From assembly GCA_963676865.2 (NCBI GenBank), contig CAXXSS010000001.1, positions 2,170,001 through 2,234,000 of the forward strand: a stretch of 64,000 nt of DNA, in the 5' to 3' direction. Numbering within the stretch: position 1 is the stretch's first letter; the number at the start of each line of letters is the position of its first letter. Both the position numbers and the translations under genes were made by a program. Source of the stretch: JAAYUD01 sp963676865 (GTDB taxonomy: Bacteria; Bacteroidota; Bacteroidia; Bacteroidales; Bacteroidaceae). This document shows, in pieces, positions 1 through 8,572 of the stretch. Under the pieces are notes generated by a model that saw nothing but the letters and a program-made list of their open reading frames with translations, was not told where the DNA came from and ran no database searches.

Positions 1-697
1 CAACAATGTCGGTAAAATGACAGTTCGTTATAGAGGTGGCGGTCACAAAAAGGCTTATCGTCTGATTGATTTTAAGCGGAACAAAGACGGTGTTCCTGCA
101 GTTGTTAAAACCATTGAATACGATCCGAATCGTTCGGCTCGTATTGCTTTGTTGTTTTATGCTGATGGTGAAAAACGTTATATCATTGCTCCTAATGGAT
201 TGCAGGTAGGTGCAAAATTGATGTCTGGCGAAGGTGCAGCACCTGAGATAGGTAATGCTCTTCCTCTTCAGAATATTCCAGTTGGTACAGTTATTCATAA
301 CATTGAATTGCGTCCCGGTCAGGGAGCTGCTATGGTACGTTCAGCTGGTAATTTTGCTCAATTAACATCTCGTGAAGGAAGTTATTGTGTTATTAAGTTA
401 CCTTCGGGAGAACTTCGTAAGATACTATCAACTTGTAAAGCTACCATTGGTAGTGTGGGCAACTCTGATCATGCTCTTGAAAGTTCGGGTAAAGCCGGAC
501 GTTCTCGTTGGTTTGGTCGTCGTCCTCATAACCGTGGTGTTGTAATGAACCCTGTTGATCACCCAATGGGTGGTGGTGAAGGACGTGCCTCTGGTGGACA
601 TCCTAGATCACGGACAGGTCTGTATGCTAAGGGTCTTAAGACAAGAGCTCCGAAAAAACAGAGTTGGAAGTATATTATTGAGAGAAGTAATAAGTAA
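1..697 (+). CDS. rplB: 50S ribosomal protein L2, 5' end outside window
   Basis: L2 binds 23S rRNA near the peptidyl-transferase centre and bridges the subunits. The frame is open from base 2, so about 231 residues are present and roughly 43 N-terminal residues of the usual ~274 lie upstream of the window. Visible family signatures are VRYRGGGHKKAYR near the left edge and the C-terminal segment VDHPMGGGEGRASGGHP, which contains the conserved histidine and glycine-rich loop. The ATG at base 17 is an internal methionine and not the start. rpsS follows after 20 bases in the usual S10-operon order. Confidence 0.98.
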   Translation, partial: NNVGKMTVRYRGGGHKKAYRLIDFKRNKDGVPAVVKTIEYDPNRSARIALLFYADGEKRYIIAPNGLQVGAKLMSGEGAAPEIGNALPLQNIPVGTVIHNIELRPGQGAAMVRSAGNFAQLTSREGSYCVIKLPSGELRKILSTCKATIGSVGNSDHALESSGKAGRSRWFGRRPHNRGVVMNPVDHPMGGGEGRASGGHPRSRTGLYAKGLKTRAPKKQSWKYIIERSNK

Positions 698-717
698 TTT
701 GATTAATTGAGTAAATT

Positions 718-981
718 ATGAGTCGATCATTAAAAAAAGGTCCATATATCAATGTTAAGCTTGAAAAGAAAGTGCTTGACATGAATGAATCCGGAAAGAA
801 GGTTGTTGTTAAAACATGGGCAAGAGCTTCTATGATTTCTCCGGATTTTGTAGGACATACTATTGCAGTTCATAATGGGAATAAATTTATTCCTGTTTAC
901 ATTACTGAGAACATGGTTGGTCACAAGTTGGGTGAGTTTGCTCCGACGCGTACCTTTAGGGGCCATGCAGGTAATCGATAA
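718..981 (+). CDS. rpsS: 30S ribosomal protein S19
   Basis: S19 is an 87-residue protein of the small-subunit head that forms a pair with S13. It starts MSRSLKKGPYI and carries the classic KTWARASMISPDFVGHTIAVHNG core and the GEFAPTRTFRGH C-terminal motif. Its length is normal for the family. It lies between rplB and rplV, as in nearly all bacterial S10 operons. Confidence 0.98.
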   Translation: MSRSLKKGPYINVKLEKKVLDMNESGKKVVVKTWARASMISPDFVGHTIAVHNGNKFIPVYITENMVGHKLGEFAPTRTFRGHAGNR

Positions 982-1019
982 GATTAATAATTTATTATGA
1001 ATAAAAAAGTAATAATATA

Positions 1020-1430
1020 ATGGGAGAAAGAAAAAGAATATCGGCCAACAAGAGGAAAGAAAGCCTTAAGACCATGTATTTTGCTAAATTGCGCAATGTC
1101 CCGACTTCTCCTCGTAAAATGCGCCTCGTGGCGGATATGGTTCGTGGAATGGAGGTGAATAGAGCTCTTGGAGTATTAAAGTATTCTTCGAAAGAAGCTG
1201 CTCAAAGAGTTGAAAAGCTGTTGCGCTCTGCAATTGCTAACTGGGAAATTAAGAATGAACGGAAAGCAGAAGATGGAGAATTGTTTGTAACTAAGATTTT
1301 TGTTGATTGTGGTTCTACTCTGAGAAGAATGAGACCGGCACCACAGGGAAGGGGATATAGAATTCGCAAACGTTCTAATCATGTGACTTTATTTGTTGAT
1401 TCTAAAAGTAATAACGAAGAACAAAATTAG
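1020..1430 (+). CDS. rplV: 50S ribosomal protein L22
   Basis: L22 lines the peptide exit tunnel. The 136-residue product has the core signature NVPTSPRKMRLVADMVRG and the beta-hairpin region with RMRPAPQGRGYRIRKRSNH, whose tip reaches into the tunnel. The N-terminal extension of about 20 residues (MGERKRISANKR) is, as I recall, usual in Bacteroidales. Only 5 bases separate its stop from rpsC. Confidence 0.97.
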   Translation: MGERKRISANKRKESLKTMYFAKLRNVPTSPRKMRLVADMVRGMEVNRALGVLKYSSKEAAQRVEKLLRSAIANWEIKNERKAEDGELFVTKIFVDCGSTLRRMRPAPQGRGYRIRKRSNHVTLFVDSKSNNEEQN

Positions 1431-1435
1431 AGTAG

Positions 1436-2164
1436 ATGGGACAGAAAGTTAATCCAATAAGCAACCGTTTAGGAATTGTCAGAGGTTGGGATTCCAATTG
1501 GTATGGCGGAAGAAAATATGGTGATTCTTTGCTCGAAGACAGCAAAATTCGTAAATATTTGAATGCGCGTCTTGCTAAGGCAAGTGTTTCAAGAATTGTT
1601 ATCGAGCGTACTCTTAAGTTGGTTACAATCACTATTTGTACAGCTCGTCCCGGTCTTATTATCGGTAAGGGTGGTAAAGATGTTGACAAACTTAAGGAAG
1701 AGTTGAAATCTGTTACCGATAAAGATATTCAAATAAATATTTTTGAAGTAAAAAGACCGGAACTCGATGCTACATACGTTGGCAATAATATAGCCCGCCA
1801 GGTAGAAGGTAAAATTGCTTACCGTCGTGCCATAAAGATGGCTATTGCCAACACTATGCGTATGGGTGCTGAAGGTATAAAAGTTCAGATTTCAGGACGT
1901 TTGAATGGAGCTGAAATGGCTCGTTCTGAGATGTATAAAGAAGGTAGAACTCCTTTGCATACTTTCAGAGCAGATATAGACTATTGTTCAACGGAGGCGT
2001 TGACAAAAGTAGGTTTGCTCGGTGTTAAAGTATGGATTTGTAGAGGTGAAGTTTATGGGAAGCGTGAGTTGGCTCCTAACTTTACTCAATCTAAAGAGAA
2101 TTCGCGTGGAAACAATGGTGGAAACGGCGGAAGAAACTTTAAAAGGAAGAAAAATAATCGGTAA
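1436..2164 (+). CDS. rpsC: 30S ribosomal protein S3
   Basis: S3 sits at the mRNA entry site of the 30S head and helps unwind mRNA. The 242-residue product begins MGQKVNPISNRLG. The KH domain shows the GLIIGKGGKDVDKLKEEL motif near residues 75-92, followed by the S3 C-terminal domain (SGRLNGAEMARSE, GVKVWICRGEVYG). It ends in a basic, Gly/Asn-rich tail. It is co-transcribed with rplV and rplP. Confidence 0.98.
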   Translation: MGQKVNPISNRLGIVRGWDSNWYGGRKYGDSLLEDSKIRKYLNARLAKASVSRIVIERTLKLVTITICTARPGLIIGKGGKDVDKLKEELKSVTDKDIQINIFEVKRPELDATYVGNNIARQVEGKIAYRRAIKMAIANTMRMGAEGIKVQISGRLNGAEMARSEMYKEGRTPLHTFRADIDYCSTEALTKVGLLGVKVWICRGEVYGKRELAPNFTQSKENSRGNNGGNGGRNFKRKKNNR

Positions 2165-2186
2165 TCGAATTTGATTTTTAGGAATT

Positions 2187-2627
2187 ATGTTACAACCAAA
2201 AAAGACTAAATTCAGAAGACAACAGAAAGGCCGTCAGAATAATAGGGGCTTTGCCCATAGAGGTGATCAACTAGCCTTTGGTTCCTTTGGTATCAAAGCG
2301 ATGGGTGCGAAGTGGATCACTGGTCGCCAAATAGAGGCCGCTCGTGTTGCTGTAACTAGATATATGCAGCGTGAAGGACAAATCTGGATTCGTATATTTC
2401 CGGATAAGGTAATTACACGTAAACCTGCAGATGTTCGTATGGGTAAAGGTAAAGGTAGTCCCGAGGGATTTGTTGCACCTGTTCTACCTGGTAGGGTTTT
2501 AATTGAAGTCGAAGGCGTTTCTTTTGAAATAGCAAAAGAAGCTTTGCGTTTAGCTGCTCAGAAACTTCCTATAACAACGAAGTTCGTAGTAAGACGTGAT
2601 TTTGACGTTCTGAATCGTAAAGCGTAA
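2187..2627 (+). CDS. rplP: 50S ribosomal protein L16
   Basis: L16 organises the A-site region of the large subunit and contacts the elbow of incoming tRNA. The 146-residue protein begins MLQPKKTKFRRQQKGR and contains FGIKAMGAKWITGRQIEAAR and RMGKGKGSPEGFVAPV, both diagnostic of L16. Its length is usual. rpmC follows after 6 bases. Confidence 0.98.
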   Translation: MLQPKKTKFRRQQKGRQNNRGFAHRGDQLAFGSFGIKAMGAKWITGRQIEAARVAVTRYMQREGQIWIRIFPDKVITRKPADVRMGKGKGSPEGFVAPVLPGRVLIEVEGVSFEIAKEALRLAAQKLPITTKFVVRRDFDVLNRKA

Positions 2628-2633
2628 TAGATT

Positions 2634-2831
2634 ATGAAAATAGCAGAAATTAGAGAGTTGTCTACAAAAGACTTGCTCGAGAAAGTAGATACGGAGATGA
2701 AAAATTATAATCAGATGGTTTTGAACCACTCGATTTCTCCGTTGGAAAATCCTGCACAAATTAAGCAATTACGCAGGTCGATTGCGCGTATGAAAACGGA
2801 ATTACGCCAAAGAGAACTTAATAATAAATAA
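2634..2831 (+). CDS. rpmC: 50S ribosomal protein L29
   Basis: L29 is a 65-residue two-helix protein at the exit of the peptide tunnel, near the docking site for trigger factor and SRP. It shows the family pattern MKIAEIRELSTKDLLEKV and the C-terminal helix IKQLRRSIARMKTELRQRE. It lies in the canonical L16-L29-S17 order. Confidence 0.97.
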   Translation: MKIAEIRELSTKDLLEKVDTEMKNYNQMVLNHSISPLENPAQIKQLRRSIARMKTELRQRELNNK

Positions 2832-2839
2832 TTATCTCG

Positions 2840-3097
2840 ATGGAAGCAAGAAGATTAAGAAAAGAAAGAAATGGGATTGTAATTAGCGATAAGATGGATA
2901 AAACTGTTACTGTTGCTACCAAATTTAAGGAGAAACATCCCATTTATGGTAAATTTGTCAGCAAGACAAAGAAATACCATGTGCATGACGAGAATAATGA
3001 ATGCAATGTTGGTGATACTGTTCATATTATGGAAACTCGTCCCTTGAGCAAAACAAAGAGATGGAGATTGGTTAACATTATTGAAAAAGCTAAGTAA
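2840..3097 (+). CDS. rpsQ: 30S ribosomal protein S17
   Basis: S17 is an OB-fold protein that binds 16S rRNA early in assembly. The 85-residue product shows the OB-fold signature GIVISDKMDKTVTVA near its start and GDTVHIMETRPLSKTKRW, the standard S17 motif. Two bases separate its stop from rplN, which suggests translational coupling. Confidence 0.98.
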   Translation: MEARRLRKERNGIVISDKMDKTVTVATKFKEKHPIYGKFVSKTKKYHVHDENNECNVGDTVHIMETRPLSKTKRWRLVNIIEKAK

Positions 3098-3099
3098 TT

Positions 3100-3465
3100 A
3101 TGATACAAGTAGAATCAAGATTAACCGTTTGTGACAATAGTGGAGCTAAAGAAGCTTTGTGTATCCGCGTTTTAGGCGGAACAGGGCGTCGTTATGCTTC
3201 TGTAGGTGATATCATTGTTGTATCTATCAAGAGTGTTATCCCTTCGAGTGATATTAAAAAAGGTGCAGTATCAAAGGCCTTGATCGTACGTACTAAAAAA
3301 GAGATTCGTCGTGCTGACGGTTCTTATATTAGATTTGATGATAATGCTTGTGTATTGTTGAACAATGCCGGCGAGATTAGAGGAAGTCGTATCTTCGGTC
3401 CTGTTGCACGCGAATTGCGTGCTACCAATATGAAAGTTGTTTCACTTGCACCTGAAGTACTTTAA
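3100..3465 (+). CDS. rplN: 50S ribosomal protein L14
   Basis: L14 lies at the subunit interface and takes part in bridge contacts with 16S rRNA. The 121-residue protein starts MIQVESRLTVCDNSGAKEA and contains FDDNACVLLNNAGEIRGSRI, the most conserved segment of the family. It begins the classical spc operon. Nothing in it is unusual. Confidence 0.98.
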   Translation: MIQVESRLTVCDNSGAKEALCIRVLGGTGRRYASVGDIIVVSIKSVIPSSDIKKGAVSKALIVRTKKEIRRADGSYIRFDDNACVLLNNAGEIRGSRIFGPVARELRATNMKVVSLAPEVL

Positions 3466-3485
3466 TTTTGTAATAAATTTAAGTG

Positions 3486-3809
3486 ATGAGTAGTAAGTTA
3501 CATATAAAGAAAGGCGATACAGTGTACGTAAACGCCGGTGAAGATAAGGGGCATACTGGACGTGTATTGCAGGTTCTTGTTCAAGAACGTCGTGCTATAG
3601 TTGAAGGTGTCAACATGGTTTCGAAAAGCACTAAGCCAAATGCAAAAAATCCTCAAGGTGGGATTATTAAAAAGGAGGCTTCCATTCATATTTCTAATTT
3701 GAATCTTGTGGATCCTAAAAGTGGTAAACCTACAAGAATTGGAAGAAGAAAAAGCTCTGATGGAGCTACAGTTCGCTATTCTAAAAAATCAGGAGAGGAG
3801 ATCAAATAA
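3486..3809 (+). CDS. rplX: 50S ribosomal protein L24
   Basis: L24 is an assembly-initiator protein with a KOW domain. It reads MSSKLHIKKGDTVYVNAGEDKG, with the KOW motif near residues 8-30, and runs to 107 residues. A GTG lies directly upstream at 3483, but the ATG at 3486 matches the usual N-terminus. Its TAA stop overlaps the rplE ATG by one base at 3809, a translational-coupling arrangement. Confidence 0.97.
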   Translation: MSSKLHIKKGDTVYVNAGEDKGHTGRVLQVLVQERRAIVEGVNMVSKSTKPNAKNPQGGIIKKEASIHISNLNLVDPKSGKPTRIGRRKSSDGATVRYSKKSGEEIK

Positions 3810-4366
3810 TGGCTAATACTGCAAGTCTAAAACAAGAATATAATGAGCGTATTGCTCCGGCGTTGAAGTCAAAGTTTCAATATACTTCTACCATGCAGAT
3901 ACCTTGCTTAAAAAAGATTGTTATTAATCAAGGTCTTGGTGATGCAACGGGTGATAAGAAGATTATTGAAGTAGCAATTAATGAAATAAGTGCTATTACA
4001 GGTCAAAAGGCTGTTGCGACAGTTTCGCGCAAGGATATCGCAAATTTTAAGTTGCGTAAGAAAATGCCTATTGGTGTAATGGTTACTTTGCGCCGTGATA
4101 GAATGTATGAGTTCCTTGAAAGATTGATACGCGTAGCGTTGCCACGTGTTCGTGACTTTAGGGGTATTGAAAGTAAACTTGACGGTCGTGGAAACTATAC
4201 GCTTGGTATTCAAGAGCAGATTATTTTCCCCGAAATCAATATTGATAGTGTGACTAAAGTTGCAGGTATGAATATTACTTTCGTAACATCTGCTAAAACA
4301 GATGAAGAGGGTTATGAATTACTGAAAGAATTTGGTCTTCCTTTTAAAAACGCTAAAAAGAATTGA
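3809..4366 (+). CDS. rplE: 50S ribosomal protein L5
   Basis: L5 binds 5S rRNA and contacts the P-site tRNA and S13. The 185-residue product shows KIVINQGLGDATGDKK, the KDIANFKLRKKMPIGVMVTLR segment and LPRVRDFRGIESKLDGRGN, all typical of L5. Its start codon shares a base with the rplX stop. Confidence 0.98.
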   Translation: MANTASLKQEYNERIAPALKSKFQYTSTMQIPCLKKIVINQGLGDATGDKKIIEVAINEISAITGQKAVATVSRKDIANFKLRKKMPIGVMVTLRRDRMYEFLERLIRVALPRVRDFRGIESKLDGRGNYTLGIQEQIIFPEINIDSVTKVAGMNITFVTSAKTDEEGYELLKEFGLPFKNAKKN

Positions 4367-4370
4367 TGTT

Positions 4371-4640
4371 ATGGCAAAAGAATCAATGAAAGCCCGCGAA
4401 GTTAAGCGTGCCAAATTAGTAGCCAAATATGCTGCAAAAAGAGCAGAGCTGAAGAAAAAAGGAGATTATGAAGCTTTACAGGCTATACCTCGTAACGCTT
4501 CTCCTGTTCGTTTGCATAATCGTTGCAAGTTGACAGGACGTCCAAAAGGCTATATTCGCCAATTTGGAATTTCTCGTATACAGTTCAGAGAAATGGCTTC
4601 TAATGGTTTAATCCCGGGAGTTAAGAAGGCAAGTTGGTAG
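4371..4640 (+). CDS. rpsN: 30S ribosomal protein S14, zinc-free type
   Basis: S14 helps assemble the 30S head. I place the start at the ATG at 4371 (MAKESMKAREVKRAK), giving 89 residues. An in-frame upstream ATG at 4332 lies inside rplE. The C-terminal half has the S14 signature NRCKLTGRPKGYIRQFGISR. It has no CxxC pairs, so this is the longer zinc-independent form. The stop is 54 bases upstream of rpsH. Confidence 0.97.
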   Translation: MAKESMKAREVKRAKLVAKYAAKRAELKKKGDYEALQAIPRNASPVRLHNRCKLTGRPKGYIRQFGISRIQFREMASNGLIPGVKKASW

Positions 4641-4694
4641 AAGAATTTTTCTAAATATTGTCAGGATAGTCCTGATTAATTTAAAATTTTATAT

Positions 4695-5090
4695 ATGACA
4701 GATCCAATAGCAGATTATTTAACGAGGCTTCGGAATGCAATTCAGGCTAAGCACAGAGTTGTAGAAATCCCTGCTTCGAATTTGAAAAAAGAGATTACAA
4801 AGATCCTTTTTGAAAAAGGCTACATTCTTAATTATAAGTTTGTAGAAGATGGACCTCAAGGTTCTATTAAAGTAGCTTTGAAGTATGACCCTATTAATAA
4901 GGTTAATGCTATAAAGAAGTTACTACGTGTATCTTCTCCGGGTTTACGTAAGTATACCGGATATAAAGATATGCCTCGTGTTATCAACGGCTTAGGTATA
5001 GCTATTATTTCTACATCTAAAGGCGTTATGACAAATAAAGAGGCTGCTGATTTGAAAATTGGTGGTGAGGTTCTTTGTTATGTTTATTAA
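4695..5090 (+). CDS. rpsH: 30S ribosomal protein S8
   Basis: S8 binds the central domain of 16S rRNA and in E. coli represses the spc operon. The 131-residue product starts MTDPIADYLTRLRNA and ends GLGIAIISTSKGVMTNKEA...GGEVLCYVY, both family hallmarks. A GGAGG-type sequence between its stop and rplF is one of the few Shine-Dalgarno-like sites in this cluster. Confidence 0.98.
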   Translation: MTDPIADYLTRLRNAIQAKHRVVEIPASNLKKEITKILFEKGYILNYKFVEDGPQGSIKVALKYDPINKVNAIKKLLRVSSPGLRKYTGYKDMPRVINGLGIAIISTSKGVMTNKEAADLKIGGEVLCYVY

Positions 5091-5105
5091 TAGGAGGAGT
5101 TAGAA

Positions 5106-5663
5106 ATGTCAAGAATAGGAAAATTACCCATCGATATACCTGCTGGTGTTACTGTAGACATTAAAAACGATGTCGTTACAGTTAAAGGGCCAAAAGGTGA
5201 ATTAAGTCAGTTTGTTGACCCTTCTATTGAGGTTAAGAATGAAAATGGACAACTCACTTTTAGTTGTCCTGATAATGTGAGCAAACAAGTTCACGCATTT
5301 CACGGACTTTATCGTGCGTTAGTTCACAATATGGTTGTCGGTGTTTCTGAAGGTTTCAAGAAAGAACTGGAATTAGTCGGTGTCGGCTATCGTGCATCTA
5401 ATCAGGGGAATATTATAGAGTTGGCTTTGGGCTATACTCACCCGATATTTATTCAATTGCCTTCTGAGGTAAAAGTTGAGACATTATCGGAAAGAAATAA
5501 GAACCCTCTCATTAAGTTAGAGTCTTGCGATAAGCAATTGCTTGGTCAGATTTGTGCAAAGTTGCGTTCTTTCCGTATGCCTGAACCGTATAAGGGTAAA
5601 GGTATGAAATTTGTTGGCGAAGAAATTCGTAGAAAGTCTGGTAAGACAGCTGCGGCTAAATAG
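5106..5663 (+). CDS. rplF: 50S ribosomal protein L6
   Basis: L6 lies near the factor-binding site at the base of the L7/L12 stalk. The 185-residue protein has two repeated domains. It begins MSRIGKLPIDIPAGV and has the C-terminal signature PEPYKGKGMKFVGEEIRRKSGK. Its length is normal. AGGAGG lies just upstream of the ATG. Confidence 0.98.
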   Translation: MSRIGKLPIDIPAGVTVDIKNDVVTVKGPKGELSQFVDPSIEVKNENGQLTFSCPDNVSKQVHAFHGLYRALVHNMVVGVSEGFKKELELVGVGYRASNQGNIIELALGYTHPIFIQLPSEVKVETLSERNKNPLIKLESCDKQLLGQICAKLRSFRMPEPYKGKGMKFVGEEIRRKSGKTAAAK

Positions 5664-5685
5664 TTTACGTTAAATTGTAATTGTT

Positions 5686-6030
5686 ATGACAACAAAAGTA
5701 GAAAGACGAATAAAAATTAAATATAGAGTACGCAACAAGATTTCGGGTACCACCGAACGTCCGCGTATGAGCGTTTTCAGAAGCAATAAGCAGATCTACG
5801 TTCAGATCATTGATGATACGCAGGGTAAAACTCTTGCTTCTGCCTCTTCATTGGCTATTACAGAAAAGATGCCTAAGGCTGAACAAGCTGCAAAGGTGGG
5901 TGAATTAATTGCTCAAAAAGCCAAAGAAGCAGGTGTCTCTAGTGTAATATTTGACCGTAATGGTTATTTGTATCATGGAAGGGTTAAACAAGTAGCTGAC
6001 GCTGCTCGTAATGGCGGACTTAAATTTTAA
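5686..6030 (+). CDS. rplR: 50S ribosomal protein L18
   Basis: L18 binds 5S rRNA with L5 and L25. The 114-residue product shows RVRNKISGTTERPRMSVFRSNK at the N-terminus, followed by IYVQIIDD, and ends with VIFDRNGYLYHGRVKQVADAAR. The order L6-L18-S5 is canonical. The spacing to rpsE is 5 bases. Confidence 0.98.
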   Translation: MTTKVERRIKIKYRVRNKISGTTERPRMSVFRSNKQIYVQIIDDTQGKTLASASSLAITEKMPKAEQAAKVGELIAQKAKEAGVSSVIFDRNGYLYHGRVKQVADAARNGGLKF

Positions 6031-6035
6031 TCATT

Positions 6036-6551
6036 ATGGCTGAATTAAATCGAGTAAAAGTTTCGAACGACATAGAGTTAACCGATAGATTGGTTGCTAT
6101 TAATCGTGTTACTAAAGTAACGAAAGGTGGTAGAACTTTCAGTTTCGCTGCCATTGTCGTTGTTGGTAATGGAGATGGTGTCATTGGATATGGTTTAGGA
6201 AAGGCTGGTGAAGTAACCGATGCTATTGCAAAGGGTGTTGAATCTGCTAAGAAAAACCTTATTCGTGTACCTGTCGTTAAAGGTACGGTACCTCATGAAC
6301 AAGTTGCAAAATTTGGCGGCGCTGAGGTTTTCATTAAACCTGCATCTCAAGGTACAGGAGTTGTTGCTGGTGGTGCTATGCGTGCTGTCTTGGAGAGCGT
6401 AGGTATAACTGATGTATTGGCTAAATCGAAAGGCTCATCGAATCCTCATAATTTGGTAAAGGCAACTATTGTTGCGTTGGGCAGTATGCGCGATGCTAGA
6501 ATTGTTGCTCAGAATAGGGGTATTAGTATGGAAAAAGTATTTAGAGGATAG
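6036..6551 (+). CDS. rpsE: 30S ribosomal protein S5
   Basis: S5 acts in decoding accuracy and lies at the mRNA entry. The 171-residue product has the dsRNA-binding-like N-terminal domain, with RVTKVTKGGRTFSFAA and GNGDGVIGYGLGKAGEVTDA. The C-terminal domain contains GTGVVAGGAMRAVLESVGI and GSSNPHNLVKAT. No unusual change is visible. Confidence 0.98.
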   Translation: MAELNRVKVSNDIELTDRLVAINRVTKVTKGGRTFSFAAIVVVGNGDGVIGYGLGKAGEVTDAIAKGVESAKKNLIRVPVVKGTVPHEQVAKFGGAEVFIKPASQGTGVVAGGAMRAVLESVGITDVLAKSKGSSNPHNLVKATIVALGSMRDARIVAQNRGISMEKVFRG

Positions 6552-6564
6552 GAGGAACAATAAT

Positions 6565-6741
6565 ATGGCAATTATTAAGATTAAACAGATAAAAAGTAGA
6601 ATTGGGGCTCCTAAAGATCAGAAACGTACTTTGGATACATTAGGTTTGCGTAAAATTAATCATGTAGTTGAACGTGAAGATACGCCTTCGGTTCTTGGAA
6701 TGGTAGAAAAAGTGAAACACTTGGTTACCATTATTAAGTAA
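6565..6741 (+). CDS. rpmD: 50S ribosomal protein L30
   Basis: L30 is a small 23S-binding protein. The likely start is the ATG at 6565 (MAIIKIKQIKSRIGAP), 13 bases after the rpsE stop and behind a GGAGGA motif. This gives 58 residues, normal for L30. A longer reading from 6469 would overlap rpsE. The segment LDTLGLRKINHVVEREDTPSV is the L30 core. Confidence 0.97.
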   Translation: MAIIKIKQIKSRIGAPKDQKRTLDTLGLRKINHVVEREDTPSVLGMVEKVKHLVTIIK

Positions 6742-6771
6742 TAAGTTGTTGAATATTAAATTATTTTCGAT

Positions 6772-7218
6772 ATGGATTTAAGTAATTTAAAACCTGCTGC
6801 AGGTTCTACTAAAATAAGAAAAAGAATTGGCCGTGGTGCGGGTTCTGGTTTGGGTGGAACTTCAACAAGAGGTAGTAACGGCGCTAAATCAAGATCCGGT
6901 TATCATAAGAAAATCGGTTTTGAAGGTGGTCAGATGCCATTGCAGCGTCGTCTGCCTAAATTCGGTTTCAAGAATATTAATCGTGTTGAATATAAAGCCA
7001 TCAATTTGACTGTTATTCAAAAAATGGTTGAAAAGACTCAAGCTGAGAAGATCGGTTTAGCTGATTTTATAGCTTTTGGCGCGATGTCTAAAGGTGATTT
7101 GGTGAAAATTCTTGGAAATGGCAAACTGACAATAAAAGTAACTATAGAAGCTAATGCATTCTCTAAGAGTGCTCAAGCTGCTATTGAAGCTGCAGGCGGT
7201 TCTGCAATAAAACTCTAA
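6772..7218 (+). CDS. rplO: 50S ribosomal protein L15
   Basis: L15 is a late-assembly large-subunit protein. The 148-residue product begins MDLSNLKPAAGSTKIRKRIG, then has the glycine-rich GRGAGSGLGGTSTRGSNGAKSR stretch and the GFEGGQMPLQRRLPKFGF motif. secY starts 4 bases after its stop. Confidence 0.98.
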   Translation: MDLSNLKPAAGSTKIRKRIGRGAGSGLGGTSTRGSNGAKSRSGYHKKIGFEGGQMPLQRRLPKFGFKNINRVEYKAINLTVIQKMVEKTQAEKIGLADFIAFGAMSKGDLVKILGNGKLTIKVTIEANAFSKSAQAAIEAAGGSAIKL

Positions 7219-7222
7219 TACA

Positions 7223-8560
7223 ATGAGAAAGGTTATAGAAACACTAAAGAATATATGGAAGATTGAGGATTTGCGTCAACGCATTCTCATCACTGTGTTG
7301 TTTGTTACTATCTATCGTTTAGGATCTTTTGTGGTTTTACCAGGAATTAATCCTTCAATGTTATCACAGTTGCATAAACAAACAAGTGAAGGACTTATGG
7401 CCTTATTGAATATGTTCTCTGGCGGAGCATTTTCTAATGCTTCTATTTTTGCATTAGGAATCATGCCGTATATCTCAGCCTCTATTGTTATTCAGTTGTT
7501 GGGTATAGCTGTCCCTTATTTTCAAAAATTGCAACGTGAAGGTGAAAGTGGGCAAAGGAAGATGAATCAATATACTCGCTATCTTACGATAGCCATTTTG
7601 TTGGTTCAAGCTCCTTCTTATCTTTTAAACCTTCGCAATCAAGCAGGGTCTTCATTGGATCCGGGTTTGGATTGGACAGTCTTCATATTTACCTCTTCTA
7701 TCATTTTAGCGGCAGGTAGTATGTTCATACTATGGCTCGGCGAAAGAATTACTGATAAGGGCATAGGTAATGGTGTTTCTTTTATCATCCTTGTTGGTAT
7801 TATTGCTCGTTTGCCTCAGTCGTTGTTCCAAGAACTTGTATCTAGAATGACAGATAAAACAGGTGGACTTGTAATGTTCCTTTTTGAAATGATTATTCTG
7901 CTGTTGGTTATTGCTGCTTCAATATTGCTCGTGCAAGGTACTCGTAAAGTGCCGGTACAATATGCAAAGAAAATTGTAGGCAGCAAGCAATATGGTGGAG
8001 CTCGTCAATATATTCCTTTGAAGGTATATGCTGCAAATGTAATGCCTATCATTTTTGCGCAAGCAATAATGTTTATTCCTATTTCCTTTATTGGATATAC
8101 AGGAAACAAAGGCGGTGGTCTTTTAACGAAGTTTACCGATCATACGAGCTTCCCTTATAATTTGGTATTTGCGATATTAATTATTTTGTTTACTTATTTT
8201 TATACCGCAATTACGATTAATCCGACTCAGATGTCTGAAGATATGAAGAGGAACAATGGTTTTATTCCTGGAATTAAGCCGGGAAAGAAAACAGCCGATT
8301 ATATTGATTCCATTATGTCGCGTATAACTTTACCCGGATCATTTTTCTTGGCATTTATTGCCATAATGCCGGCGTTTGCAGGTATATTCGGCGTAAAACA
8401 AGCTTTCGCTCAATTCTTTGGAGGAACGTCTTTGTTGATTGTTGTCGGTGTTGTTTTGGATACTTTGCAACAGATTGAAAGTCATTTGATGATGCGTCAT
8501 TATGACGGCTTACTTAAATCCGGTCGTATAAAAGGCCGCTTTTCGGGAGGAGCCTATTAA
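7223..8560 (+). CDS. secY: Protein translocase subunit SecY
   Basis: SecY forms the channel of the SecYEG translocon in the inner membrane. The 445-residue product shows ten hydrophobic segments. Family signatures are GIMPYISASIVIQLL in the plug/TM2 region, GERITDKGIGNGVSFIILVG, and the C-terminal cytoplasmic loop that contacts SecA and ribosomes (NNGFIPGIKPGKKTADYI). It sits at its usual place at the end of spc. In this genome map follows directly, without adk. Confidence 0.98.
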   Translation: MRKVIETLKNIWKIEDLRQRILITVLFVTIYRLGSFVVLPGINPSMLSQLHKQTSEGLMALLNMFSGGAFSNASIFALGIMPYISASIVIQLLGIAVPYFQKLQREGESGQRKMNQYTRYLTIAILLVQAPSYLLNLRNQAGSSLDPGLDWTVFIFTSSIILAAGSMFILWLGERITDKGIGNGVSFIILVGIIARLPQSLFQELVSRMTDKTGGLVMFLFEMIILLLVIAASILLVQGTRKVPVQYAKKIVGSKQYGGARQYIPLKVYAANVMPIIFAQAIMFIPISFIGYTGNKGGGLLTKFTDHTSFPYNLVFAILIILFTYFYTAITINPTQMSEDMKRNNGFIPGIKPGKKTADYIDSIMSRITLPGSFFLAFIAIMPAFAGIFGVKQAFAQFFGGTSLLIVVGVVLDTLQQIESHLMMRHYDGLLKSGRIKGRFSGGAY

Positions 8561-8572
8561 GCGTTTTTGATG